From a virus: DNA of 36,285 nucleotides. The DNA lies in the IMG/VR virus record IMGVR_UViG_3300013094_000139, positions 1 through 36,285 of that record; one strand, written 5' to 3'. This document shows, piece after piece, positions 1 through 10,500 of this stretch. A program made the translations under genes and the position numbers. The notes below the pieces were generated by a model. That model saw only the letters and a program-made list of their open reading frames with translations, searched no databases and was not told the origin of the DNA. Numbering within the stretch: position 1 is the stretch's first letter; each line of letters begins with the position of its first letter.

Positions 1-2
1 CT

Positions 3-884
3 AATAGTGCATCTAATCTTACTGAATCACAACAGTTAGCACTTGCGGCTGGTAGCTCTACCGCAGTACCAGGGGCAGGATATGGTGTATCAGCTAACTC
101 CTCAAGTGCATCTACTCCCGATAATGATTGGCGTATAAAATTACAATTGGCACAAGGTGCAAAATACTTATATAAAACTGCAACTGATTCTAGTGACATA
201 TTGCATCCATTGAACTTAACAAATGGAGTAATTTTTCCATATATGCCGTCAATTCAAGTTGGGTATAAAGCATCATATGATTCACAAGAGTTAACACATA
301 CTAATTATAAGATGCATTTCTACAAAAATAGTTCAGTAGATGACATCACCATAACAGCAGATTTTACTGCACAAGATACTGTTGAGGCAAGGTATATGTT
401 GTCAGTAATACATTTCTTTAGAAGTGTTTCTAAAATGTTTTATGGACAAGATACAAGTCCTAGAGCAGGTACACCTCCTCCTTTGTGTTTTTTATCTGGG
501 TTAGGTCAATATCAATTTAATAATCATCCATTGGTAATAACTGGTTTTACTTATAATCTACCCAATGATGTTGATTATGTTAGAACCGAAATAGGAGCAG
601 CTTGGAGAGGATACACAATACCAACACAAGCAGGTGGTACTAAACAATCACTAACTCAATCAGTGCTTCAAACATTAAGACTAGCTAGTGCAAATCTTAA
701 TGCAGGTGGAACTACAAATGCACCTGTATTTTTATCAAACAAAAATCAACAGGTAACTTATGTACCAACAAAAATGCAAATGACAATTACTGCATTACCA
801 GTTGTTAGTCGTAAAGATATTAGTACTAACTTTAGTCTTTCAGACTATGCATCTGGTAATCTACAAGCTAAAGGATTCTGGTAA
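3..884 (+). CDS. Probable baseplate tail-tube cap protein (gp48-like), 5' end outside window
   Basis: The frame is open from the first bases of the window, so the gene begins upstream; the TTG at 147 is internal. About 50 Ser/Ala/Thr-rich residues lead into a compact domain starting at DWRIKLQLAQG. Recognisable segments follow: NGVIFPYMPSIQVGY, TADFTAQDTVEARYMLSVIH, FFRSVSKMFYGQD and PLVITGFTYNLPNDVDYVR. From memory, this signature is typical of a conserved structural protein lying just before gp53 in T4-like cyanophages, where it is usually called gp48 or tail-tube cap. The expected role is to join the tail tube to the baseplate hub. Its stop overlaps the gp53 start (TAATG), implying coupled translation. 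The phage structural family is secure. The exact label (gp48, gp54 or unnamed) is inferred from gene order. Confidence 0.6.
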   Translation, partial: NSASNLTESQQLALAAGSSTAVPGAGYGVSANSSSASTPDNDWRIKLQLAQGAKYLYKTATDSSDILHPLNLTNGVIFPYMPSIQVGYKASYDSQELTHTNYKMHFYKNSSVDDITITADFTAQDTVEARYMLSVIHFFRSVSKMFYGQDTSPRAGTPPPLCFLSGLGQYQFNNHPLVITGFTYNLPNDVDYVRTEIGAAWRGYTIPTQAGGTKQSLTQSVLQTLRLASANLNAGGTTNAPVFLSNKNQQVTYVPTKMQMTITALPVVSRKDISTNFSLSDYASGNLQAKGFW

Positions 885-1189
885 TGACTACAACTTATAC
901 ACAAACAAGTCCTTATTATTTGACTAGTGTTTATAAAAATTTATTTTTAGATGTTATGGAAAATCGCAGTATACCTAGTGATCCTAATGATATATACTGG
1001 GAAATCACAGTAACATATCATATGCGTCCTGATTTATTAGCGTATGACTTATACAATGATAGCAGATTATGGTGGGTATTTGCACAACGCAATCCTAATA
1101 GAATTAAAGATCCCTTGTTTGATTTTACTGTAGGTACATCAATCTTTATACCACAATTAGATAATTTGAAAATTTGGTTAGGTATATAA
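884..1189 (+). CDS. 53: Baseplate wedge subunit gp53
   Basis: A 101-aa protein with the gp53 pattern: an N-terminal part beginning TQTSPYYLTSVYKNLF, then a core in which a Tyr-rich stretch (LLAYDLYNDSRLWWVFAQRN) precedes a Gly followed by a hydrophobic IFIPQ segment. T4 gp53 is about twice as long; the short form here covers the LysM-like core and is usual in cyanophage-type relatives. In T4, gp53 helps hold the baseplate wedges around the hub. The ATG overlaps the upstream stop and is preceded by AAAGGA at 870-875, so the start is well supported. Its neighbours, gp48-like upstream and hub/gp5 downstream, fit the assignment. Confidence 0.85.
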   Translation: MTTTYTQTSPYYLTSVYKNLFLDVMENRSIPSDPNDIYWEITVTYHMRPDLLAYDLYNDSRLWWVFAQRNPNRIKDPLFDFTVGTSIFIPQLDNLKIWLGI

Positions 1190-1190
1190 G

Positions 1191-3986
1191 ATGGCAGATA
1201 TAACCGCCCTGCAAAATATAGTTAATAGCGATACACAAGAGGTTGCATCTGCTCAAAAAAGTGTAGATACTGCACAGAGTAATTTAGAGGCAGTTCAATC
1301 TGCATTAACTTCTTTTCAAGCAAAATTGGATGCCGCTAATGCAGTAGCAGCATCTTTACCTGCTGGTTCACCCGAACGACAAGCGGCTGAGGATAAAGCG
1401 GCAAACTATCAAATAACAGTAAACAATTACGTAAACAACACAATACCAAATGCACAAGCTACTTTACAAAACAATACATCTCTCCTCACATCTGCTACTA
1501 AAAAACTTAATCAAGACCAGCAAGCATTAAATGAAGCACAAAGTGCAGCTAATTCAAGTAATGCAAGTTCATCAACAAGTACAACAGACACAAATTCACC
1601 AACCCCTGTAAACAACTCGTCTTCAAGTTCTTCATCACCGACTAGTTCAGGAAACTCACCTGCAAACACAAATTCAAATACAAGTAGTTCAGATGACAGT
1701 ACTACCGGGAATAGTTCTACTGGGTCAAGTGGTTCATCATCTAATGGTGTAGGTACTGGTAATAGTACTGCAATATCAGGCAGTACCACAAATACACCTA
1801 GTAATTCTAATGGCACAAATACAGCCGGTAGCCCGCTTAATCCAGCACGAGAAAACCCACTGTCAAACTTCAGTAGCTACACATACAATATCAGTTTGTA
1901 TATGATAAATCCAGATTCGTTTAACACATACAGTTCTGGTGGAAAGTTAATACCTACTGATTGGAAATTAATTTGTCGCAGTGGTGGTATAAATAACACA
2001 CCTAATGCTAATCAACAAACATCACGTGCGGCTGAAATGCCTTATGATTATTATATTGATAACTTACAAATAGTAACTGCGGTTAGTAGTAAAGAAACAC
2101 AAACTGCAAGTAATAGTTTTAAATTTCATTTTCAAGTTTTTGAACCATATGGATTTAAATTTCCTACTCAATTGGTAAAAGCTGCTGTAAATACGCAACA
2201 GAATAGCAAGATTAGACGAGATAGTGAAATTAATGAAACAATAGTTGCACTACAAACACAATTCTTGTTAGTAGTAAGATTTTATGGATATGATGCTAAA
2301 GGAAACTTAATTGATCCATCAAACTATCCACAAGCAGATATTACAAAAACAGAAAAGGATTCTGTTTTTGAACGCAGTTGGCCAATTCAACTTACAGGTT
2401 TTAAATTTAAACTAGACAATAAGTTAATTGTATATGATATAGAAGCATCAATGGTTAGTGAACAGTTTGCATTGGGTAAATATAGAGGAACAACCGGCGA
2501 AACGTTTGAACTTAAGGGTGCTACAGTAAAAGACATGTTGGTTGGAAACTCAACAGGATCAACTAAAGGTAATGTTACTGGGTTAGTAGAGTATTTGAAT
2601 CAACGACAAATTAATTTACAAAAAGATGGTAGACTGGCAAAACCAGATACATATCAAATAACATTTGCACCAAACTGTAAAATAGATGAAGCAACAATGA
2701 TAGAGTTATCAGATGTGACTCTACAAAATACACCAGTTAAAGCTGTAACCAATGCAAATCAAGTCAATGTAAGATTGTCAGAGAAAGCCCCTGTTGTACA
2801 AAAATTGACAAAACCGTTGACAGTAACTGATGAACCTATTCTATCTATAATAGATAGGGTCATCACACAAAGTTCATATATTACAAACGCATTAGGTATC
2901 AAAGATAAAGAAAGTCTAAATGTATTAGATACAGATAAAGACTACACAGTTAATAGCGCTGCATCATCAGATATATTGGCGTGGTATCATGTTACCCCTT
3001 GTGTCACTTTGGGTGAGTACGACAACATAAGAAAAACTTATTCTTGTAACATAAATTATGTAATACAACGTTATGAGATTCCTTATATTCGTGGTATTAA
3101 TATAGGTAAAAAATCTAATTACCCAGGACCCTATAAACGTTATCAACATTATTATATGGGTGATACACAAAATGCAAAAGAAATTATAGGGTATGAGCAA
3201 GATTACAATTTATTGTTTTTTAACTTAGCAGGGCAAGGAAGTAAAGCTGGTATCAATAATACTGATGACTCAGCACCAGCTGGATCACTTGCAAATGATC
3301 AACAAAGTATTAGTAAAGAGGGCGGATGGTTCTCTAAAACTTTAGGTTCAGTTAAATCTTTTTTGTATAGCCCCTCTGATCAATTAAAAGCAAGAATTAC
3401 CATATTAGGTGATCCTGATTACTTAATGACAAGCTCGTGCCGCGGGGTTGATGTTGCAATAAAAAAATACTACGGTGAGGATGGATATACAATTAATCCT
3501 AGCACTAGTCAAGTTTTTATTGAAGTTAACTTTAGAGATGCAGAAGACTATGATAAAACAGATACTGGTTTACTAAATCCAGCCAATGACGGTGATATTA
3601 TGTTTTGGAATTATCCTGCTAGTATTGCAAATCAGATTAACGGTGTAGCATATAATGTTTGGGAAGTAACTAGTACTTTTAGCAAAGGTAAATTTACACA
3701 AGAATTAAAGGTTGCAATTCCACCTTTCAAAGATACACCAGGTACAAGTGCAACTAGTGCAACTGCATCTGGATCAACTAGCTCATCAGCCGCATCAGCA
3801 CCTGTACTTGATTCTAGTGGAAGATTAACCGCTGCAAGTGACCCTAGATCACTTATTGCTAATAATGCAGTAACATTACCAACCAGTACAAATAATACAT
3901 CATCATCCACTGCAATAGATGATGGTAATACTACAACACAAAAATCATCTACTACAGTTTCAGCTGGTGCTGATCCTAGGAGCTAA
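1191..3986 (+). CDS. Baseplate hub protein (gp27-like) with N-terminal coiled coil and Ser/Asn/Thr-rich linker
   Basis: 931 aa in three parts. Residues 1-118 are Gln/Ala/Leu-rich with heptad-like spacing and look like a coiled coil. Residues about 119-220 are a low-complexity Ser/Asn/Thr/Gly linker. From about 228 (SSYTYNISLYMINPDSFN) a globular body follows, ending near 885. Near its end, residues about 730-880 include KARITILGDPDYL, TSQVFIEVNFRDAEDY and a VTSTFSKGKFTQELKV strand pair. That arrangement resembles the end of hub proteins such as gp27, VgrG and gpD, where a tube-like domain contacts the spike. Its place immediately before gp5 supports a hub role. A second low-complexity Ser/Thr tail follows residue 885. 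The start has TTAGG at 1178-1182, one base separating it from gp53. The hub role is inferred from pattern and position. Confidence 0.65.
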   Translation: MADITALQNIVNSDTQEVASAQKSVDTAQSNLEAVQSALTSFQAKLDAANAVAASLPAGSPERQAAEDKAANYQITVNNYVNNTIPNAQATLQNNTSLLTSATKKLNQDQQALNEAQSAANSSNASSSTSTTDTNSPTPVNNSSSSSSSPTSSGNSPANTNSNTSSSDDSTTGNSSTGSSGSSSNGVGTGNSTAISGSTTNTPSNSNGTNTAGSPLNPARENPLSNFSSYTYNISLYMINPDSFNTYSSGGKLIPTDWKLICRSGGINNTPNANQQTSRAAEMPYDYYIDNLQIVTAVSSKETQTASNSFKFHFQVFEPYGFKFPTQLVKAAVNTQQNSKIRRDSEINETIVALQTQFLLVVRFYGYDAKGNLIDPSNYPQADITKTEKDSVFERSWPIQLTGFKFKLDNKLIVYDIEASMVSEQFALGKYRGTTGETFELKGATVKDMLVGNSTGSTKGNVTGLVEYLNQRQINLQKDGRLAKPDTYQITFAPNCKIDEATMIELSDVTLQNTPVKAVTNANQVNVRLSEKAPVVQKLTKPLTVTDEPILSIIDRVITQSSYITNALGIKDKESLNVLDTDKDYTVNSAASSDILAWYHVTPCVTLGEYDNIRKTYSCNINYVIQRYEIPYIRGINIGKKSNYPGPYKRYQHYYMGDTQNAKEIIGYEQDYNLLFFNLAGQGSKAGINNTDDSAPAGSLANDQQSISKEGGWFSKTLGSVKSFLYSPSDQLKARITILGDPDYLMTSSCRGVDVAIKKYYGEDGYTINPSTSQVFIEVNFRDAEDYDKTDTGLLNPANDGDIMFWNYPASIANQINGVAYNVWEVTSTFSKGKFTQELKVAIPPFKDTPGTSATSATASGSTSSSAASAPVLDSSGRLTAASDPRSLIANNAVTLPTSTNNTSSSTAIDDGNTTTQKSSTTVSAGADPRS

Positions 3987-3988
3987 AC

Positions 3989-6900
3989 ATGAGTGCAAAT
4001 GAAGATATAATTAAACAAACGGGTAGCTTCAAGTCAAGCAAAGATGACAGGGGTGGCGCCACACTAATTCCTAGTGCAGTTAAAGGTATTGTTAAAAACA
4101 ATATTGATGATTCACGAACAGGAAAGATTCAAGTATATTTAATACGACAAGGCTCTAATCCTGATGAAAATAACCCCAAAGGTTGGACTACAGTAAACTA
4201 TATGAGTCCGTTCTTTGGATACACACCTAACACAGGTGGAAAATCAGACAATGGAACTTATGTAACTAATCCTAATAGTTATGGAATGTGGATGACTCCA
4301 CCTGACATTGGTACTGAAGTTATTTGTGTATTCTTAAATGGTGACCCGAGTAAAGGTTACTACTTAGGTGCATTACCCATTGCAGGGATCAATTACATGG
4401 TACCTGCTTTAGGATCAAGCGATAGTGTAATAACTAACAGTGGTGAAGCAAAAAGTTACGGTGGTGCAACTCGTTTACCAGTTAGTGAAATTAACAATGC
4501 AAACCCCGCACAAGGCGATAATACAGTACTACCTATTCAACCCAGACCAGTGCACAGCTATCAAGCCGGTATATTATTCAATCAAGGATTAATTCGTGAT
4601 CCTGATAGAGGTACAATCGGATCAAGTAGTATGCGTGAAAGCCCAAGTCATGTGTTTGGTATAAGCACTCCAGGAAGACCTATATATCAAGGTGGATATA
4701 CAGATGCTACTATAGGTGATGCTATCAAAGATAGCAGTATATCTGATGATAAATTTAAAATTATTGGTAGATTAGGTGGTCATAGCATTGTAATGGATGA
4801 CGGTGATGTTACAGGCAATGATCAACTAATAAGATTACGCACTGCACAAGGTCACACAATTATAATGAATGATGCTGCACAGACATTGTTTATTATGCAT
4901 GCTAATGGTAAGAGTTATATTGAGTTAGGTAAAGAAGGTACAATTGATATGTACGCTACTAATTCAGTTAACATTAGAACACAAGGTGATTTGAATTTAC
5001 ATGCGGATAGAAACATTAATTTGCATGCCGGTAAAGATGGTAATGGTGACATTAACATGCATGCTGAGAATATAAGAACAGAAAGTAATAAAGAAACTTC
5101 ACAATTTGTGGGTACGACATTTAAAGGTTATACAAAAGGTGAATATACTCAAAAGAATGAGAGTAAGACATCAATACTAAGTGGTGGAGAATATGGTGTT
5201 AAAAGTAATAACTCTGTTGTTGTTCTTGACGGTACTAATGTTAAATTAAACAGCGGTGACCCATCACTAACTCCGCAAGAAGTAAAACAATTACCAATTA
5301 ATGCACACCCTGATACATTGCGTGATGATACTAAAGGTTGGGCACCTGCTCCGGGATTATTGCCTAGTATAACAAGTCGTGCACCGGCACATAGCCCATG
5401 GGCAAACGCAAACTTTGGTGTTGATATTAAAGTAGATAATAGTTCAAGTGCTGCATTACCAGCAAGTCCAAATGCGACTACTGCGGCGGTAAACACAGCA
5501 ACATCTACACCGCCGGCGAATATTACTAGCCCTGCAATTGCGGCAACAACACCTACTGTAGCACCGGTTAGTAAAGCAATTGATAATGCAACAACTAAAG
5601 CGGTATTGTCACAAGTCGCAGTTAGCGCTGCAACAGGGCCATTAAAAGATGCAGTTACTGCTGGTGCAGGTGTAGTTACAGATAACGGGGTGTCATGTGC
5701 AGTATTGGGTGCATATGGTAGTCAACCTGGCCATTTAGAGGATGCAGGATTCCTTAAGGCAGGTGCATCTATCATAGCAAATAAAAATATACAATCAGGT
5801 ATGGATATTGCCAGCGCAATACCTACAAATTTATTCACAGGTAAAGATGGTATCAAATCTGCACAAGATTTTGTTACAAGCCCCGCCGCTCAAGCAAATG
5901 TAATGACATCATTAATGGCAAAAACACAAAGTGCATTAACGGCAGATGGAACTATTTCTGGGAATGAAAGTGGTACACAAATTGCAGGTTTAGTAACAGG
6001 TGGTGCAATCGCAGGAATAAGCGCAGTTAAAAATTTAACATCTACAATAGCTAGCGGTGCTGGGTTATCTATTCCCGGAATTCCATCTGTTTCAGATATT
6101 TCTGCATCGGTAACCGGTGCATTGCCCAGTGATATTAAAGGTCTAGTGTCTGGTGCAGGATTTGCCAGCGGTCTTGCCGATAAAGCGATGAGTGCATTTA
6201 GTGGAGTAACACTTGGATCATTTGACCCAACTGCCGCACTTAAAGGATTTACTTCTGGTATGTTCTCAAATGTGTTAAAAGATTTTGAAGACTTGACATC
6301 AGGATCACCTCTTAATTTGACAAAATTGAAAGAAGCAAAAGATGCGGCTAAATCAGCACTTGATAGTGTAGCAGGATCAACAGGTAGTGCAAGCACTTTA
6401 TCTAATCTTACAGGTTCATTAGGGTCTGCAATACCCAGTATACCGGGACTCAATGCGCTGGGTGCAGGTGTTGCATCAGTAACAAATATTGTATCGAAAG
6501 TTTCATCTCTTGACCCATCTTCTATACCGGGCGTGGGTGATATAGCCAATGTTGCTGATAAAATTAAAGGCGCTGCAAGCTCAGGATTGTCAGGAATATC
6601 AAATCAAGTAGATGCATTAAAATCAAAAATAAGTACTACTGGATTAGAGGCATTTGCTAAATCAGGTATTAGTTCTTCTGCGGCACAAGAACTAGAATCA
6701 AGTGTGTCATCGTTAGGTGGTGGCTCAGTATCTGTGGCAATAGCTACAGTAGCAACTGATACAAGCCCTGCATCAGCTGGTGTTACCAAACAGTTATCCG
6801 CAGTACTCGGTGATGATAGAATTCCACCTATTGCAGAAGGTCCTAGCGCTCCTGCTGCTACTAGTACCGCAATTGCTAGCGTAAATGATATAGCAACACA

Positions 6901-7069
6901 AATAGCGACAGAAGAAGCAAACTATCAAAAATTAAAAGACGCATTACTAACTGCACAAGATAATTATGGTCTTGATAGTGCACAAGCAACTGCTGCTGAT
7001 GCGGCATTTACTGCATCAGCTAAAAAACTAGATGACTTAAATAGTCAACTTAACAACATTACTGTTTAA
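3989..7069 (+). CDS. 5: Baseplate spike protein gp5-like: OB fold and beta-helix, no lysozyme, long C-terminal extension
   Basis: 1026 aa. Residues about 28-135 form an OB-fold (GIVKNNIDDSRTGKIQVYLI through DIGTEVICVFLNGDPSKGYYLGALP). Residues about 160-235 contain a conserved stretch seen in cyanophage gp5 relatives (GLIRDPDRGTIGSSSMRESP, FGISTPGRPIYQ). Residues about 264-435 carry short periodic strands (IRTQGDLNLHADRNINLHAG) of the spike beta-helix. There is no gp5 lysozyme domain between OB fold and helix. Residues about 567-685 form a separate domain (GAYGSQPGHLEDAGFLKAG, LFTGKDGIKSAQDFV) that recurs in large myovirus hub or lysis-related proteins. The rest is Ala/Ser/Gly-rich, ending in a coiled coil from about 970. 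The protein is expected to form the trimeric puncturing tip. The start has TAGGAG at 3977-3982 inside the hub gene. Confidence 0.85.
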   Translation: MSANEDIIKQTGSFKSSKDDRGGATLIPSAVKGIVKNNIDDSRTGKIQVYLIRQGSNPDENNPKGWTTVNYMSPFFGYTPNTGGKSDNGTYVTNPNSYGMWMTPPDIGTEVICVFLNGDPSKGYYLGALPIAGINYMVPALGSSDSVITNSGEAKSYGGATRLPVSEINNANPAQGDNTVLPIQPRPVHSYQAGILFNQGLIRDPDRGTIGSSSMRESPSHVFGISTPGRPIYQGGYTDATIGDAIKDSSISDDKFKIIGRLGGHSIVMDDGDVTGNDQLIRLRTAQGHTIIMNDAAQTLFIMHANGKSYIELGKEGTIDMYATNSVNIRTQGDLNLHADRNINLHAGKDGNGDINMHAENIRTESNKETSQFVGTTFKGYTKGEYTQKNESKTSILSGGEYGVKSNNSVVVLDGTNVKLNSGDPSLTPQEVKQLPINAHPDTLRDDTKGWAPAPGLLPSITSRAPAHSPWANANFGVDIKVDNSSSAALPASPNATTAAVNTATSTPPANITSPAIAATTPTVAPVSKAIDNATTKAVLSQVAVSAATGPLKDAVTAGAGVVTDNGVSCAVLGAYGSQPGHLEDAGFLKAGASIIANKNIQSGMDIASAIPTNLFTGKDGIKSAQDFVTSPAAQANVMTSLMAKTQSALTADGTISGNESGTQIAGLVTGGAIAGISAVKNLTSTIASGAGLSIPGIPSVSDISASVTGALPSDIKGLVSGAGFASGLADKAMSAFSGVTLGSFDPTAALKGFTSGMFSNVLKDFEDLTSGSPLNLTKLKEAKDAAKSALDSVAGSTGSASTLSNLTGSLGSAIPSIPGLNALGAGVASVTNIVSKVSSLDPSSIPGVGDIANVADKIKGAASSGLSGISNQVDALKSKISTTGLEAFAKSGISSSAAQELESSVSSLGGGSVSVAIATVATDTSPASAGVTKQLSAVLGDDRIPPIAEGPSAPAATSTAIASVNDIATQIATEEANYQKLKDALLTAQDNYGLDSAQATAADAAFTASAKKLDDLNSQLNNITV

Positions 7070-7080
7070 TAGGAAAACAC

Positions 7081-7530
7081 ATGTCAACATATATTGGATT
7101 TAGCACACAAAATGTAAACAATGTCATGACCAATGGATATACTCCTGGTTATACCAATACAATAGGTATTAACAAGACACCATCTACAAATGGTGTTAAA
7201 TTTAAAACGACTGATGAAGCATTGGTAATACAAGATTTTATCAATGCAATGAATATTCAACAAGGTACTAAACCAGGCAAACCCGGTTACGGTACAACAT
7301 TATGGACTTTTATATTTGAGCCAAATACAGTAGATACAACCTATGAAATTGAAACAGAAATTCAAAGAATTGCTAGCTTAGATCCTAGATTAATACTAAA
7401 CTCTATAACAGTAAATTCAAAAGATTCAGGTGTTATGGTAACGATAGAATTAGCAGTTAGCCCATTTAATAATCCTACAACATTAGCATTGTTCTTTGAT
7501 CAAGGATCAGGAACTGCATCAGCGGTATAA
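7081..7530 (+). CDS. 25: Baseplate wedge subunit gp25 (GPW/gp25 family)
   Basis: 149 aa, the usual size for this family. The GPW_gp25 core is clear: FKTTDEALVIQDFINAMNIQ, then GYGTTLWTFIFEPNT, then EIETEIQRIASLDPRLILNS and a final strand pair ending VMVTIELAVSP. The family's EPR-type motif is EPN here. In T4 the protein is a structural wedge component that templates the first ring of the contractile sheath; it is not a lysozyme despite old names. AGGA at 7071-7074 sits six bases before the ATG. It is placed between gp5 and gp6, as in T4-like cyanophages. Confidence 0.92.
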   Translation: MSTYIGFSTQNVNNVMTNGYTPGYTNTIGINKTPSTNGVKFKTTDEALVIQDFINAMNIQQGTKPGKPGYGTTLWTFIFEPNTVDTTYEIETEIQRIASLDPRLILNSITVNSKDSGVMVTIELAVSPFNNPTTLALFFDQGSGTASAV

Positions 7531-7548
7531 ATCGTTGGTTTTTTGTAC

Positions 7549-7556
7549 GATAAATA
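7549..7556 (+). promoter_or_regulatory. T4-type late promoter motif GATAAATA before gp6
   Basis: GATAAATA lies in the 43-base gap between gp25 and gp6, 17 bases before the gp6 ATG. T4 late genes use TATAAATA, and T4-like cyanophages are reported to use NATAAATA, recognised by the phage sigma factor gp55. The same octamer recurs at two other gene boundaries in this window. Transcription would begin about six bases after the motif, leaving room for the AAGAGA ribosome site at 7562-7567. Confidence 0.6.
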
Positions 7557-7573
7557 TATAAAAGAGAATACAT

Positions 7574-10500
7574 ATGGCCACAAGTTCAAGACAATCAAAT
7601 ATTTTTGGGGTAAATGATTGGAAGTCAATCTACAAAACCTACAACAGTGCAGATTTTCAAAGCTATGATTATGAATCATTGCGTAAGAATTTTGTAGATT
7701 ATCTACGTGCATACTACCCTGAAACATTTAATGACTATGTAGAAAGTAGTGAATACATTGCTTTACTAGATGTTATTGCCTTTATGGGTCAGGGTCTAGC
7801 GTTTCGTGATGATTTAAATTCACGTGAAAATTTTATCGATACTGCTGAACGTAGAGATAGTGTTATCAAACTTGCAAACTTAATTGGCTATACACCTAAA
7901 AGAAATATCACCGGTCAAGGTTTTTTAAAGTTAGTTAGTATTCAGACATCTGAACCAGTTAGCGACATTAATGGTTTAAACTTGGGTAATATTAATGTTT
8001 TATGGAACGATCCTGCTAATCCAAATTGGCAACAACAGTTTAACGCAATCATCAATGCATCATTAGTTACTAGTCAACGTGTAGGACGTCCGGGTAATAC
8101 TCAAACTATTTTAGATGTTCAAACTGATGAATATGGAGTAAACATTCCTCCAACTTATATACCAACAAGTTCATTTACTGGAACAGTAGATAGTAACTCA
8201 ATGAATTTTGAGTGTGTTAGTGTTTCAAGCGTTAATTCAAATTCTTTATACGAAAAGAGCCCTGTACCAGGTTCACCATTTAATATTTTATATCGCAATG
8301 ATAAATTGGGCTATAGTAGCCCAAATACAGGATTTTTTGTTTATTTTAAACAAGGAGTCTTACAACAATACACTTTTAATATTGCAGAACAAACAACCAA
8401 TCAAGTGGTAGATATCAATATCGAAGGTATAAACAATACGGATACGTGGTTATTTGAAGTTAATACAACAACAGGTGCATTGACTCAATGGACTCAGGTT
8501 GACAACATCTATGCAAATCAAAATACTCAGTTGGCAGGCAATCAAAGAAAAGTTTTTAGCGTAATCAGTAGATTCAATGATCAAGTTAGCTATCAATTTG
8601 GTGACGGCGTGTTTAGTGAAATACCAGTTGGCACTTTTGTTGCATTTGTTCGCTCAGGAAATGCATTGACATACACAATCAATCCAACTGAGCTTAATGG
8701 TATATCAATTAATCTCAATTATCTAAGTAAAAATAATCGCATAGAAACATTGTCATTGGTTATGGAACTAACTCTTCCTGTAACAACGGCACAAGCACGT
8801 GAAACATTGACTGATATTAAGAGTCGTGCACCACAGCAATACTATACACAAAATCGTATGGTTAACGGAGAAGACTATAATAACTTCCCGTATACATTAT
8901 ACAGTTCAATTATTAAAAGCAAAGCAATCAATCGCAGTAGCGTCGGTGTAAGTAGAAATTATGACCTACTCGATCCAACTGCCAAGTTCAGTAGCACAAA
9001 TGATTTTGCTGATGACGGTGGTTTGTACATGGATCCATCCGATGGATTTACCACATTCACACCTAACGGATCAAGCAGTATTGCAAGTTTTTTAACAACT
9101 ACATTAGCTAACGTACTTAACAATTCACGCTCACAACAGTTTTATGTTCAAACTTTCCCCTGGGTTACAATGACATATACTACACTAAGTAGCATTTATT
9201 ATTGGGGACAAACCAGTAGAGTTGACAATGAAACAACTGGATACTTTTACAATAGCAACGGTCCAGCCGGAATTGGTGTTTATGCTACAGGTAATGTAGC
9301 GTATATAACTGAAGGTGCATTGTTACGATTCGTTGCACCGCCTGGTTATTACTTTGATCAAAGTAATCAATTGGTTGGGGGTTTGGCAGGTCCAAGTGAC
9401 ATTACTTATATTTGGGCTAGTGTAACTAGTGTCACTGGGGATGGTTCTAATAGTGGTATTGGTAATTTAAGTAGTGGAGTAGGTCCTGTTGTATTGAGTG
9501 TGTTAGTACCAGACACATGCAGATTGACTACCATTATTCCTTCATTTACAAATAACTTGGGAACAACATTGATACAAGATTGCATCACACAAATCAATCT
9601 TAAAAATGATTTCTCGTTAGTATTTGACAATACTATGTTAGCTAATCAAGCCCGTTGGAGCCGTAGTACAGTTACAGATGCAAATGCTTTTGTTACCTTT
9701 AAGAGCCAAAGTTCAGGAAGCTACTTAGTAACATACCGTAGTCTTGCATATTTCTTTGCAAGTGCTAATGAAATAAGATTTAGTTTTGATAGAGATAAAG
9801 TTATATATGATCCTCTAACGGGAAAACTGATGCAAGATTATATAACAATTTTAAAATCAAATAGTCAACCAATCAGTAATAACGCTTTGGCTAAAGATAT
9901 AAAATTATATGTTGTTGGGCAGCCAACCGAAACAGATGGTTATGTAGATGATTATAGTGTTGAAGTCTCAACCATAGATGCTACTACTAATTTTATTCGT
10001 GACCCAGACTTTTTTGCTGCAGTAACCGGCTATGTTACTGGATTCTCAAATTATCAATACTTTACATTCTTTCAACAATTGACTGATGCAAATATGTTGT
10101 CTAGATATGTTATGATACCTACCAGTGAAATCGTATATCAATATGGTTCATTGGCAGATATTACCACAGTTCGTTATGAGTATCCAGCAAATACTGTATT
10201 TTTTGCAGCTTTTGAAAATGCATTCTATGTCACAGTACAAGACCCAACAAATGCTAATGTATTGACAGTAAGTTCATTAAACAATTACACGGTTAAAACT
10301 GGTAGACAGGGTTTATATTTCCAGTATCGTCACATCTCAAACGAAACAACACGCATTAACCCAGCTACAACCAATATTATTGATTTATATTTGGTTACAC
10401 AGAGTTATTATACGCAATATCAAAATTGGATAACAGATACAACAGGTACTATAGCAGAACCCTCTGCGCCTAGTATTAACGAACTAATGCAGTCATATTC

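Noticed and set aside
147-884. A gene starting at the TTG at 147
   Set aside because: The same frame is open to the window's first codon and the family's conserved DWRIKL segment lies before the TTG, so the true start is upstream of the window.
1988-1995. TATAAATA as a late promoter
   Set aside because: It is a perfect T4 match but lies deep in the hub coding sequence with no gene start nearby; expected by chance in AT-rich DNA.
5890-6549. A 219-codon reverse-strand frame inside gp5
   Set aside because: It lies opposite a well-supported gene, in an Ala/Ser/Gly-rich part whose codon pattern removes stops on the other strand; no start signal or recognisable protein.
3989-7069. A lysozyme domain in the gp5-like protein, as in T4
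   Set aside because: The sequence between OB fold and beta-helix contains no catalytic E-x(8)-D-x(5)-T arrangement or GIGH-type motif; only a cyanophage-type linker is present.
7531-7551. Inverted repeat ATCGT...ACGAT between gp25 and gp6 as a terminator
   Set aside because: The stem is only five base pairs, the T-run is in the loop instead of after the stem, and the right arm overlaps the promoter motif.
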